From NCBI GenBank assembly GCA_027886865.1, contig JAPCJR010000008.1, positions 29,638-93,637 of the forward strand: a stretch of DNA of 64,000 nucleotides, in the 5' to 3' direction. The notes under the pieces were generated by a model, which searched no databases, had not been told where the DNA came from, and worked only from the letters and a program-made list of their open reading frames with translations. The DNA comes from Nitrososphaerota archaeon (lineage in GTDB: Archaea; Thermoproteota; Nitrososphaeria; Nitrososphaerales; UBA183). Below, piece after piece: positions 8,047-17,063 of this stretch (its first letter is position 1; each line of letters begins with the position of its first letter). The translations under genes and the position numbers were made by a program.

Positions 8047-9339
8047 CTAGCGGTAGAAGTAGGCCGGGGAGTTGTCGAACGAGTACTTCACCCTCTGGTG
8101 AAGGCGGCGCAGGCCACGCACCCGCTTCTTCACGGCCCCGGCCTTGTCCGTCGTCAGCGCCACGTGCAACACGTCAGCGACTTCCTTCATCTCGCTCTTC
8201 CCCATCCCCAGCCTCGTGAGCTCTGAGACGCCGAGCCTTATCCCGCCGGGGTTCGTGTAGTGCCTGCCGGCCTGGAGATCGCCGGGGAGCAGCTGACGAT
8301 TGACTATGATGTTCATGCTCTCCAGCTTCTTCTCCACCTGCCCGCCGTCCCCGTACTTTGTGACGTCTATCGCTACTTGGTGGGACTGCGTATAGCCGTG
8401 GCTCTCGCCTAGGACCTTCTCGCCCTTTTGAGCCAGCGTCTCCGCGAGCGTCCGCGCGTTCGCCGTGACGGCCTTGGAGTAGCTGGCGCCGAACTTCAGA
8501 AACTCCGCGAAGGTGAGGGCCTTCGCAGCCACGCTGTGAAGATGATGGTTGCTCGATGTCCCCGGGAAGACGGACTTCTTCATGGCCTCGCCGTATTGGG
8601 CCTTCGAGACGATGGCCCCGCCCTGCGGGCCGAAGAGCGTCTTGTGCGTGCTGAAGCTCATGACGTGGGCGCCCTCGCCAAGTGGGTCTTGGAACCGCCC
8701 GCCCGCGATCAGGCCCGCCACGTGGGCGGCATCATAGCACGGTGTGGCGCCGACTTCCAGCACAGCGTCGACCAGATCCTTCACTGGATGCGGGAAGAGG
8801 AAGAGGCTCCCGCCGAACATCACGATTTTCACCTTCTTCCCCGACGATTGGACGGCCTTGAGCTTCTTCTTGGTCTCGTCCACGTCTATGTTCATGTTCT
8901 CCTTGTCGAACACCATGTACTCGATGTCCAGGCCGTGGACTAAGCCCGCCGTGCCTGAGAACTCCTTCTTTCCCGCCGAAATGTGGCCGCCGTTCTGGAT
9001 GGACAAGGCCATCATCGTGTCCCCCGGGTCTGACAACGCGGAATAGACGGCAAGGTTGGCACAAGCTCCGGAGACGGGACGGACGTCGGCGAACTCCGCG
9101 TGGAACAGGCTCTTGGCCAGGTCGATGGCCTCGAGCTCTATCTGGTCGATGAACTTGCAGCCCGCGTAGACGCGCTCGCCCGGCCATCCTTCGGCGTACC
9201 TGTGCCCTAAATCGGAAGTGAGGACCTGCCTGACCGTGCGGGACGTAACGTTCTCGCTCGCGACCAGCGGAAGGCTCTCGGAGAACCATCTCTCATGCTG
9301 TTTCACCAGGGAAATCAGCCTACCCTGTCGATTGTTCAC
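8047..9339 (-). CDS. glyA: Serine hydroxymethyltransferase
   Basis: PLP enzyme interconverting serine and glycine with transfer of a one-carbon unit to a pterin. Family signatures include PLVASENVTS at the N terminus, GHRYAEGWPGERVYAG, and the PLP lysine in SFSTHKTLFGPQGG (about residue 232). GTG at 9339 gives 430 residues. I preferred it to the open frame reaching 9411 because a TATA-like AATAATTA (about 9366-9373) predicts transcription to start a few bases before it and the family begins close to this point. Convergent with DP2. Works with the GcvT/GcvH pair at 20-22 kb in C1 metabolism. Confidence 0.94.
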   Translation of the reverse strand: MNNRQGRLISLVKQHERWFSESLPLVASENVTSRTVRQVLTSDLGHRYAEGWPGERVYAGCKFIDQIELEAIDLAKSLFHAEFADVRPVSGACANLAVYSALSDPGDTMMALSIQNGGHISAGKKEFSGTAGLVHGLDIEYMVFDKENMNIDVDETKKKLKAVQSSGKKVKIVMFGGSLFLFPHPVKDLVDAVLEVGATPCYDAAHVAGLIAGGRFQDPLGEGAHVMSFSTHKTLFGPQGGAIVSKAQYGEAMKKSVFPGTSSNHHLHSVAAKALTFAEFLKFGASYSKAVTANARTLAETLAQKGEKVLGESHGYTQSHQVAIDVTKYGDGGQVEKKLESMNIIVNRQLLPGDLQAGRHYTNPGGIRLGVSELTRLGMGKSEMKEVADVLHVALTTDKAGAVKKRVRGLRRLHQRVKYSFDNSPAYFYR

Positions 9340-9443
9340 GATGGTCGACGAACGAGCCTCAGTAATTATTGTTTTTGTGCTAATTGTCGGCTCAAACCAG
9401 TTGCACAACACATTTTAAGGGAGGCCGCGCGGGAAGGACCAAG

Positions 9444-9659
9444 ATGAGCGGCAAGAACAAACAACTACCGGCGTCTAGCGCTGGGTTGCTCAGGTTCTTT
9501 GAGGACGAGACCGAGGGCGTCAAGATCAAGCCTGAAATCGTGCTCATAGCTTCGATGGGGCTCGTGCTTACCTCCATCGTCATAAACCAGATATTCCCTG
9601 CTCCGGCGTCGTCGACGACCAGCGCTGCAGGAGCTTTCCTCGCTCTATTATTCAGGTAG
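9444..9659 (+). CDS. Sec61-beta subunit of the protein translocase
   Basis: A 71-residue tail-anchored protein. The cytosolic stretch has the conserved PASSAGLLRFFEDE motif followed by KIKPEIVL, then one C-terminal transmembrane helix (about 35-55). This is the archaeal Sec61-beta/SecG homolog, which stabilises SecYE. It diverges from glyA. Its stop abuts the open frame of the DUF2070 membrane protein, so the two are probably co-transcribed. Confidence 0.88.
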   Translation: MSGKNKQLPASSAGLLRFFEDETEGVKIKPEIVLIASMGLVLTSIVINQIFPAPASSTTSAAGAFLALLFR

Positions 9660-11423
9660 ATTCATCTGTATGGTTCCGCCACTGAACAGCTAGCTCGCCG
9701 TTACCGGCACCTGTTCGTCCTCCCCTCCTTCTCAACCCTCTCCATCCTTCTGGCAATCTCCAACGTCCTCCTCCTGTCTCCGCTGGTGGCGCTCGACGGA
9801 TTGCCCGTCACCGCGGCGGCGGGTATCTTCGTCGTGATACTCGCCACGTCGGGCCTTATCACCTACGTCATCAAGGCCCTAGATCGAGACTCGATAGTCT
9901 CCCTCCGACGGATGTTCGGGCTCACTCTGACCTCGAACCTGCTTTGGACCATCCCGCTCGCGGTCGGCTCGACACTCTCTTGGATTCAGCACAACCATCA
10001 GCCTGGTCTGAACGAATTCATCTTGGGCACCTTCCTCGCTTGGAGCTTCGAGCTACTCGTGATCAACGGGGCATTCGTTTCCAACACTGCCCAGAGCCTC
10101 TGCATAGCAGCGGTCCAGCCTGTGGTGACGCTGCTGATCGCTTCAGCGTTCATCATCAAAGTGAACTCCTCCGTCATCTACGCCACGGCTCTCGGCGTCG
10201 TCATACTGGCAATCACCACGGCTTTCCTGCTGAAGTTCAAGACGTTCAAGACGAAGGATGTCGGCATCAGCTCCCTGCAGACGTTCCAATCGTTTCTAAA
10301 ATCCTGGGTCACACAGAAACCCGCGGACCTCGAGAGCTACTTCACGTCGTACTCCCACGACGAGCCTGTGGTCACGAGGATAGTCCTCGCGACGGCGAAA
10401 GACCGGGCTGCCCTCGTGCTGCCGGGCGTCCATCCAGGCCCCTTCTTTCCGGTCGGCAGCTACAACGTCTCCGAACTGATATTCTACGAGCTCCGAAAGA
10501 ACGGCATAACCCCGATGGTCTTGCACGGCGTCGGGGGGCACGAAAGAAATCTTCCGACGAACGACCTGGCGAAGCGATACGCGGCCGCAATCGCCAGCGC
10601 CGTGGCGTCGCCAGACGCCGGGCAACGCGCTCAGAGGATGAGGGGGCCGAGCAGATTGCAGCTAGGCCCAACGTGCGTCACTACCTTGGGGTTCGGAAGC
10701 CAGGTAATGGCGTTCCTCTCAAACGCGCCATACAACACCGACGACCTGGAACCCAGGATCATCGACGAGGCAGTGTCAGCGGCAAAGGGACTTGGGGTCG
10801 AGCTCATGCTCGTGGATGCGCACAACTCCATAGGAGGGGAGAACTGCGACCAGCCCAAGGTCGACTGGCAGAGGGTCTTCTCTGACATCAGAGCAAGCCC
10901 GGAGCAAGAGTTCGAGGTCGGCATGGCACACTCCTCGGAGCTTCAGTTCAAGCACGGTTCCGACATCAGCGACGGGGGAATCACTGCTCTGGTCTTCAGG
11001 ACGCAACAATCAATGCACGCCCTAATCACGTCCGATTCGAACAACGCGGTCGTAGGCCTCAGGCAGATGGTAATCGACGAGCTCAAGAAGGAGAACGTGG
11101 ACCTGATAGAGCTGTGCACCTCTGACACCCACAACTCGGCGGCGAGGTCCTTGACCAGCCGCGGCTATCACGCCTTGGGGGAGGACAGCAACCGAGATGC
11201 CCTCGTCGCGACCATCAAGAAGCTGGAGAAGCTCGCCGAAGGCAGGCTCTCGCGCTGCGAGGTTACCACCATCACCTCTCAGTTGACGCTGCCGCTAATC
11301 GGCGACAAGTCGATCGATGACTTCGCCAACCTAACAAAGGAGACGCTCAGCTTCACCAAGGCCTACGCGAGCGCCGCACTTGCGTCGGCGCTGGTCATCT
11401 GCTCCCTCGCCCTCTTCCTCTGA
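9660..11423 (+). CDS. DUF2070 family membrane protein
   Basis: Large archaeal membrane protein of the uncharacterised DUF2070 family: several N-terminal transmembrane helices, then a long soluble part containing HPGPFFPVGSYN and DAHNSIGGE and later CTSDTHN, His/Asp-rich blocks that suggest metal-dependent chemistry (inference). The first in-frame conventional start is GTG at 9786 (545 residues), but the frame upstream to the sec61-beta stop encodes a plausible family N terminus (LARRYRHLFVLPSF plus a membrane helix). That stretch has no ATG, GTG or TTG, only ATT at 9660 and CTG at 9666. The true start is therefore uncertain. Confidence 0.8.
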   Translation: MHLYGSATEQLARRYRHLFVLPSFSTLSILLAISNVLLLSPLVALDGLPVTAAAGIFVVILATSGLITYVIKALDRDSIVSLRRMFGLTLTSNLLWTIPLAVGSTLSWIQHNHQPGLNEFILGTFLAWSFELLVINGAFVSNTAQSLCIAAVQPVVTLLIASAFIIKVNSSVIYATALGVVILAITTAFLLKFKTFKTKDVGISSLQTFQSFLKSWVTQKPADLESYFTSYSHDEPVVTRIVLATAKDRAALVLPGVHPGPFFPVGSYNVSELIFYELRKNGITPMVLHGVGGHERNLPTNDLAKRYAAAIASAVASPDAGQRAQRMRGPSRLQLGPTCVTTLGFGSQVMAFLSNAPYNTDDLEPRIIDEAVSAAKGLGVELMLVDAHNSIGGENCDQPKVDWQRVFSDIRASPEQEFEVGMAHSSELQFKHGSDISDGGITALVFRTQQSMHALITSDSNNAVVGLRQMVIDELKKENVDLIELCTSDTHNSAARSLTSRGYHALGEDSNRDALVATIKKLEKLAEGRLSRCEVTTITSQLTLPLIGDKSIDDFANLTKETLSFTKAYASAALASALVICSLALFL

Positions 11424-11435
11424 GGCCAGCACAGC

Positions 11436-12056
11436 ATGAAAGTCCCGGGCGGCTACATAATTGCAATGGAAGGGATAGACGCGGTCGGCAAGAACACGCA
11501 CAGCCTCTTGCTATCCAAATGGCTAAGGAGGAAGGGCGTCGACACCGTGGACATGTCGTTCCCCGACTACGACACGCCGATTGGGAAGGAGATCAAGTCC
11601 TTTCTTTCTGGCCGCAGAGCGTATCCAATCGAGCTGCAGCACCTCCTGTTCGCAGCGAACAGGTGGGAAAAGCTCGAGGACATCAGGTCCTGCCTCCGAG
11701 CAGGTGATGTCATAGTGGTCAACAGGTACACCGAGTCCAACCTCGCGTACGGGAAGGCGAACGGACTGGACGCCACGTGGCTCGCCAGCCTAGAGAACGG
11801 GATGCCCAAGGCGGACCTGGTGGTGGTGTTGGACGCCTCGCCTAGCTCTCTGAGCTCTAGGAGGCCCGGCGACAGCAAGGACGTCTACGAGAAGAGCTCT
11901 GCACTGCAGGGCAAGGCCCAAAAGGCTTACAGGGAACTCGCACGCAAGCGCGGCTGGAGCCTCATTGACGCTGACGGACCAGTCGGAGATATCCAGGCCT
12001 CAGTGGCCAGGGCCGTGAGAGACGCGCTCGAGCGGGACCGTGGAACCTCGGTATGA
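11436..12056 (+). CDS. tmk: Thymidylate kinase
   Basis: Phosphorylates dTMP to dTDP. The 206-residue protein opens with an EGIDAVGKNTHS P-loop; the residue after the Lys is Asn where Ser or Thr is usual. The dTMP-binding NRYTESNLAYG segment and a lid-like SSRRPGDSKDVYEK region follow. Its stop overlaps the next start (ATGA at 12053-12056), so translation is coupled to the HD-domain phosphohydrolase, pairing dNTP synthesis with possible dNTP breakdown. Confidence 0.9.
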   Translation: MKVPGGYIIAMEGIDAVGKNTHSLLLSKWLRRKGVDTVDMSFPDYDTPIGKEIKSFLSGRRAYPIELQHLLFAANRWEKLEDIRSCLRAGDVIVVNRYTESNLAYGKANGLDATWLASLENGMPKADLVVVLDASPSSLSSRRPGDSKDVYEKSSALQGKAQKAYRELARKRGWSLIDADGPVGDIQASVARAVRDALERDRGTSV

Positions 12057-13354
12057 CGCTGAAGTACGTCGCCGAGATTAGGGACCCAATCCACGGCTAC
12101 ATCAAGATAACCAAGGAAGAGCGCGAACTCATAGACTCCGTCTTCGTCCAGCGCCTGCGCAGGATTCACCAGTTGGCCGGCGCGTACCTGGTCTATCCGG
12201 GAGGTGTTCACAGCAGGTTCGAGCACGTCATCGGCACCATGCACGTGGCGGGCCTCATAGGCCAGTCAATCGCCGACAAGGCGGGCCTCCACGACGACGA
12301 CATACAGGAATTGAGGATCGCCGCCCTGCTCCACGACGTGGGGCACGGGCCGTTCTCACACCTCTTCGAGGAGGTCTTGGCCGAGAAGACCGACCTGACT
12401 CACGAGGACCTCTCGCAGAGAATAGTGCTGGAATCCAACATAGGCGACATACTGAAGCACAACGGGTATCAGCCCTCGAAGGTCTCGAAGCTCTGCGTCG
12501 GTAAGTCGAGGGCCCAGCCGTTCATGAACCAGGTCATCGCGGGAGGGCTGAGCGCCGACATGATGGACTACTTGCTGAGGGACACATACTTCACCGGCGT
12601 CGAGTACGGGAAGGTGGACATCCAGAGGGTCATCGACTCGCTCGACGTCAGCGCCGACGGCCACCTGATGCTCGAAAGGGCGGCTCTCTACGCGTTCGAG
12701 GCACTGCTCATCGCCAGGTACGAGATGTTCAAGGCGGTGTACTTCCATCGGACCGTGAGGGCCGCCGAGCTGATGCTCGGGCATTCGATGACGTTGGCGG
12801 ACAACGAGCTGCACCTCACCGACCTGTCGGAAGTAGACAAAATTCTGAGGCTTACCGACGAGGTCGTGTTGCAGCAGCTCGCGGACCTGCCTCCTCGCAC
12901 GCCCGATCTCAAGATGGCACAGCGGCTCGCGGCGAACTACATGCAGCGGAAGCTGGTCAAGTGCGTCTTCGAGAAGGTCATGCAAAGGAACGACAGGACC
13001 ATCCAGCGGATATTCAGCAAGAAGAGATTCAGGGACGAGCTCGCGACGGACATCGCACAGAGCGCCGGGGTGAAGCCTTCCGACATCTACATCGACGTGC
13101 CGAACACGCCGTCCGTGCCCTACACGTACGAAAGGCAGACATTCAACTCCATCACGCTCTTCTCCAACGACGTCTACGGCGGCAAGAGGAGGACAGAGAC
13201 CGTCCCGATAAGCGAGCTGCCTCTGGTCGGGTCCATCACAGGCTTCATGGACATATTGAGGATCTACACCTTCCCCGAGCAGAGGGGGAAGGTCGTAGAC
13301 GCGGTCGAGACGATATTCGGCAAGGAGGACTTCATGTCTCGCATCTCGGTCTAG
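12053..13354 (+). CDS. HD-domain phosphohydrolase (dGTPase/SAMHD1-like)
   Basis: A 433-residue protein of the COG1078 type. It starts with the RDPIHGYI signature, has the metal-binding HD pattern (HSRFEHVIGT, then LLHDVGHGPFSH), and later the SADMMDYLLRD block characteristic of dNTP triphosphohydrolases. Likely hydrolyses dNTPs to nucleosides and triphosphate (family knowledge; substrate not provable here). Translationally coupled to tmk through a 4-bp overlap. Length is normal and both metal motifs are intact. Confidence 0.88.
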   Translation: MTLKYVAEIRDPIHGYIKITKEERELIDSVFVQRLRRIHQLAGAYLVYPGGVHSRFEHVIGTMHVAGLIGQSIADKAGLHDDDIQELRIAALLHDVGHGPFSHLFEEVLAEKTDLTHEDLSQRIVLESNIGDILKHNGYQPSKVSKLCVGKSRAQPFMNQVIAGGLSADMMDYLLRDTYFTGVEYGKVDIQRVIDSLDVSADGHLMLERAALYAFEALLIARYEMFKAVYFHRTVRAAELMLGHSMTLADNELHLTDLSEVDKILRLTDEVVLQQLADLPPRTPDLKMAQRLAANYMQRKLVKCVFEKVMQRNDRTIQRIFSKKRFRDELATDIAQSAGVKPSDIYIDVPNTPSVPYTYERQTFNSITLFSNDVYGGKRRTETVPISELPLVGSITGFMDILRIYTFPEQRGKVVDAVETIFGKEDFMSRISV

Positions 13355-13398
13355 GACGACGCCATCTACCCTGAAATACGATTTCCGCTTGACAATAG

Positions 13399-15303
13399 GT
13401 GCTCCCAGAGGACATCTTCCCGTATCCCTCTTTCCGTCAAGGACAGAAGGAACTCGCGCGCTCCGTCTATCTCGCGTGCAAGAACGGGCAGAGGTTCGTC
13501 GCAGAGGCGATGAGCGGGTTCGGAAAGACCGCCGCGGTGCTGGCGGGGAGCATCTCCGCCGCGGCCGAGGACGACCTCCAGATCATCTACGTCTGCCGCA
13601 CCAAGAGGCAGGTATTCCGTGTGCTCGAGGAGCTCAACCGCTTCTCCCGGCGGCTCCCGGTGCGAGCCACCAGCCTCTTCTCAAAATATGACTATTGTCT
13701 TCTCAGGCAGAGGAGCTTCGGGGTCTCTCCTGAGACCTTCAAGTGGTATTGCAGCTTCCAAACCTCCAACAACCTCTGCAGCTACTTCCTGAACGTCGCA
13801 TTCAACCACGACAAGATTGAGAAGCTCGTGGAAGCCCAGACCAGTGGACCGGGCTCAATCTCTGAGCTCCTCAAGAGGGGGACAGAGCTCCACGTGTGCC
13901 CGTACGAGGTCGGGCGGCTGGCTTTGGCGCGCTCGACAATTATCGTGACGACGTACCACTACCTCCTAGACGTGAACTCCAGGTCGATGCTCATCACGGG
14001 CGACAAGACCCTCGAGAAGGTCGTAGCCGTGATCGACGAAGCCCACAACATCAGAGATTTCATTTCAGGTAACTCCACGACCACCCTGTCGTTCTCGGAC
14101 GTCAGGGACTGCGTCAACGACTCCCGGAGCCTGTTCCTGCCACGAATCAGTTCGGCCATCTCCGAAATCGGTGAAAGGGCGACCCAATTCTGCTCCAGGA
14201 ACGACCACTGGCTAATCAGGAAGGACTCCTTCACCGCCACCATAACCGGCAGCCACGCGAAGGACTGGCTGTCAGACCTGGTCTTCGAGCTTTCGACCAA
14301 CGCGGGAGTGGCGTGGTACTCGGTCGCCACCAACAGAAACCTGCCTCCCTCGATAATCAAGTTTGGCAGCTTCCTGAGCGCGTTGCTCTCATCTCTCGAT
14401 TCCGACGACGTCGCACTGGTGAAGTCAGAGTCCGCACTCTTTCTGACCGATACTCGCATTTCGAAGCGGTTCTTGGAAGCCACGGCGGGCTTCAGAAGCC
14501 TCATCCTCCTGTCCGCGACAATCAACCCGCCGAGCCTCTTTCTGCGCTCAATCGGCCTTGACAAGATTCCGACGACAGTGCACAGCGCGGTCACAGACTA
14601 CAAGTTCAGGATTAGGACTGTAGTCGACAGCAGCGTCACAACGAGGTTCAAGATGCGGACGCCCGAGATGTACTCAAAAATCACGGAAAGGGTCGCCGCT
14701 GTCTGCAGTTCCGTCACGGGAGGCGTTGGCGTCTTTCTTCCGTCATATGCCGTCCTGGAATCGATAGGAGGCCAGCTGCGCTCCCAGCTTGAACGCGCCG
14801 CTGCCGCGAAGCCGGGGAGGACACTCCTCATCGAAAGGCCCGACCTCACGAACGAAGATTCCGAGAAGATGATGAACGCTTTCAAGTCGAGTCGCGGGTG
14901 CGTGCTCTTGGCGGTCCAGGGCGGGCGCTTCTCCGAAGGCGAGGACTTCCCTGGTGACCAGATGGACGTCTCGATGGTGGTGGGGCTGCCGCTGCCTCCT
15001 CCGTCACCGACCACCTACGCAGAGTACAGACAGATGGAGATCGACGGGTTCGACAAGCACCAAGCGTACATGGTCCTCTCCTTGCTCCCCGCTTTGAGGA
15101 AGGCGTTCCAGTGCGCCGGGCGGCACGTCAGAGAACCCGGGAAGGTCGGGATGGTCTACTTCTTGGACTCGCGGTTCGCTGACCAGAAGATAGTCGATTT
15201 GATGCCGTCCTGGCTGAGAGAAGACCTTCGCAAGGGCGAGTTTGGGCCCGAATCTATCTCCTCCCTCACCCGCGACTTTTTCTCGAGTCAGGGGAATCGC
15301 TGA
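13399..15303 (+). CDS. XPD/Rad3-like iron-sulfur DNA helicase
   Basis: A 634-residue superfamily 2 helicase. Walker A (SGFGKTAA) is near residue 40 and the DEAH box near 213. Four Cys in the expected region (C100, C118, about C126 and about C167) would ligate the 4Fe-4S cluster of XPD-type enzymes. A VQGGRFSEGEDFPG motif and a C-terminal QCAGRHVRE motif VI are present. XPD unwinds DNA 5'-3' in repair. Start is GTG at 13399. The last 38 bp overlap the convergent RNase H-fold gene. This is an XPD-family member, not necessarily the canonical XPD. Confidence 0.88.
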   Translation: MLPEDIFPYPSFRQGQKELARSVYLACKNGQRFVAEAMSGFGKTAAVLAGSISAAAEDDLQIIYVCRTKRQVFRVLEELNRFSRRLPVRATSLFSKYDYCLLRQRSFGVSPETFKWYCSFQTSNNLCSYFLNVAFNHDKIEKLVEAQTSGPGSISELLKRGTELHVCPYEVGRLALARSTIIVTTYHYLLDVNSRSMLITGDKTLEKVVAVIDEAHNIRDFISGNSTTTLSFSDVRDCVNDSRSLFLPRISSAISEIGERATQFCSRNDHWLIRKDSFTATITGSHAKDWLSDLVFELSTNAGVAWYSVATNRNLPPSIIKFGSFLSALLSSLDSDDVALVKSESALFLTDTRISKRFLEATAGFRSLILLSATINPPSLFLRSIGLDKIPTTVHSAVTDYKFRIRTVVDSSVTTRFKMRTPEMYSKITERVAAVCSSVTGGVGVFLPSYAVLESIGGQLRSQLERAAAAKPGRTLLIERPDLTNEDSEKMMNAFKSSRGCVLLAVQGGRFSEGEDFPGDQMDVSMVVGLPLPPPSPTTYAEYRQMEIDGFDKHQAYMVLSLLPALRKAFQCAGRHVREPGKVGMVYFLDSRFADQKIVDLMPSWLREDLRKGEFGPESISSLTRDFFSSQGNR

Positions 15304-15901
15304 ATTGGGTTCCCCTGCGGAACGCGATCTTGGCCGCGGCTCTCTGGTCCCTGGTGGCACCGGTCGCCCCCCTCTTGCCTGCGGACGTCCCTGACTCATC
15401 GACGATTTCCAACGACGCCGACGGCGGCAACCTCTCCCGCAGGGAGCGAGCCAATCTCAGCGACGTCTTTGGCTCGCCTCCCCCGATCTTGACCGCGAGC
15501 GACGAATGCGGCACCTCCCTCACGAGCCTCACCAGGGATTCCACCGACTCCTCCACAGAACTCGAGTTCAGGGCGCCCAACTCCCTTCCGTCATAGAATA
15601 CAGCGATGCCCATCCTCGACCCCGGGTCTATGCCGATGAGAAGTCGCCTCCTCGGTTCGTCGAGGAGCCTAGAAAGGAGCTGGCCCTCCATTACCATCGG
15701 GTCCTCGGCGAGGTCCTCTATGGGCACGCCGCTCCCCCCGAACGCGGGGTTCTCCATCCTGCTCGTGATGACCAATTCCTTCGCGGAGTCCACCGCTTGC
15801 CCGGGCGAGATGCTGGAGAACTGGAGATGCGTCCTCTTGAGCCGGGACACGATGTCGTAGTACGCGTTGCCATCGTCGGTGGCGACCTTAATAATCCTCA
15901 T
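15266..15901 (-). CDS. RNase H-fold (RuvC/YqgF-like) protein
   Basis: A 211-residue protein starting at ATG 15901. The N-terminal 80 residues form an unassigned alpha/beta domain (ATDDGNAYYDIV). The C-terminal part starts a ribonuclease H fold at about 90 with LLIGIDPGSRMGIAVFYDG, has an acidic strand in LEIVDESGTS and a final Asp in ATRDQRAAAKIAFR, giving a D-E-D set as in RuvC-like nucleases. Nuclease function is inferred only from this pattern. It overlaps the XPD-like gene tail to tail and diverges from the ATPase-like gene 36 bp away, suggesting a shared promoter region. Confidence 0.65.
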   Translation of the reverse strand: MRIIKVATDDGNAYYDIVSRLKRTHLQFSSISPGQAVDSAKELVITSRMENPAFGGSGVPIEDLAEDPMVMEGQLLSRLLDEPRRRLLIGIDPGSRMGIAVFYDGRELGALNSSSVEESVESLVRLVREVPHSSLAVKIGGGEPKTSLRLARSLRERLPPSASLEIVDESGTSAGKRGATGATRDQRAAAKIAFRRGTQFSDSPDSRKSRG

Positions 15902-15936
15902 GACCAGTTCGTAGTTTGAAAAGGCCGCGCGAGTTA

Positions 15937-16524
15937 ATGAGCATTCCCACGAAGGAACAGGCGAGCAGGTTTCTCGCCCCGTTGAAGGGGAGCCTCGCAA
16001 TCCTGCTCCTGCACGAGACGGAGGCCAAGGCGAAGCTGAGCCGTTTCATCTTGAGTTGCGCGAGCCTCCAGGCCCTCGACTTGACCGTCCTCGACTCTGA
16101 CGCATTCTACTGCACCAACATGGAGCTGTTCGCCGGATACGCCGAGTCCGCCTCCGGGAGCGAGGTCCTGCTCCTGCCCGAGCGGGGCTTCGATGTGGGC
16201 TCGCTTGTGCCCCTACTCTCTTCGAAGAGACAGATCCTCATCGTCGACGACCTGAACTCTCTGTACTCCCTAGCCTCAGACGGCCGCAGGTCGCAGCAGC
16301 TGACCATCCTCATGAAGCTCCTCTCCCACAATGCCAAGATGAACGGCTCCTGGGCCATCGCGACGGCCTATCGGGCGGAGCTGGACCAGAAGCAGAGCGC
16401 GATGAATCAGCGGTCGTTGACTTCGCTCGGCGACCTGCTCATCGACACGGACACGCGCGAGGGCTCGATTAGGCTACAATCGAGCCTCAAGAGCCACTGG
16501 ACGGACGGCGAGTTCGTCCTGTAG
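15937..16524 (+). CDS. Degenerate RecA-like ATPase-fold protein
   Basis: A 195-residue protein I cannot assign firmly. It has alternating strand and helix blocks like a P-loop ATPase, with a Walker-B-like strand QILIVDDLNSLY followed by a helix (QQLTILMKLLSHNAK) and a sensor-like strand (WAIATAY), but the position of Walker A (GSLAILLLHETEAKAK) lacks GK[ST]. If it is a RecA-family fold it is probably inactive or uses an unusual site. ATG 15937 was chosen over TTG 15916 because it gives compact divergent spacing. Neighbours (XPD-like helicase, RNase H-fold protein) suggest a DNA repair role. Confidence 0.55.
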   Translation: MSIPTKEQASRFLAPLKGSLAILLLHETEAKAKLSRFILSCASLQALDLTVLDSDAFYCTNMELFAGYAESASGSEVLLLPERGFDVGSLVPLLSSKRQILIVDDLNSLYSLASDGRRSQQLTILMKLLSHNAKMNGSWAIATAYRAELDQKQSAMNQRSLTSLGDLLIDTDTREGSIRLQSSLKSHWTDGEFVL

Positions 16525-16546
16525 AAGGCCCTCGAGGATGTCTTGT

Positions 16547-16942
16547 CTACTTGGAGAAGAACACGTACATCTCGATGTAGATGGCGACCCCGATCATTAT
16601 CAGCCCGAGAATCAGGAAGAAGGGGACCAACCTAGGCTTCACGGTCTGCCTTCCGCTGAGGTACGAGAGGTACAGGCCTCCGAACCCCAACATCATGGCC
16701 ATCGAATAGATGACCATCTCGCTGATTGTCTCGCCGTTGGTCGACGGGTAAATCGTGTAGGATTGGTTGACGGGGCTTGCGAGGGCGCTGACTATGCCCG
16801 CGGACATCACGACGATCCCCAGGATGTACACGACTTCAATCAAGTTGTTCTTGACCGTAGTCGAGACGCCGGTGCGCTCCACGACCTTGCCTAGCCGCCG
16901 CTCCACTCCAGACGCCCGAGACCCAAGCCACTGTCTGATCAA
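16547..16942 (-). CDS. Small membrane protein, three predicted helices
   Basis: A 131-residue protein with a basic amphipathic N terminus (about 1-30), then three hydrophobic segments at about 36-55, 74-93 and 105-127. There is a polar loop with possible external residues (NQSYTIYPSTNGET) between helices 1 and 2. No family recognised. It ends 22 bp from the convergent ATPase-like gene. Topology is the only supportable statement. The 121-bp gap upstream to topA holds a GC-poor stretch that may be its promoter. Confidence 0.6.
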   Translation of the reverse strand: MIRQWLGSRASGVERRLGKVVERTGVSTTVKNNLIEVVYILGIVVMSAGIVSALASPVNQSYTIYPSTNGETISEMVIYSMAMMLGFGGLYLSYLSGRQTVKPRLVPFFLILGLIMIGVAIYIEMYVFFSK

Positions 16943-17063
16943 GCCCTAACCGCCTCGCATTGGTCCATCTTCACGGCCTCTTTAACCCGCCGACCAGCAA
17001 ATTCATTGCCCTTAACTCTTTTCAAAACTGACCCCCCCGCACTTCAGAGCACGAACGCTCCTC

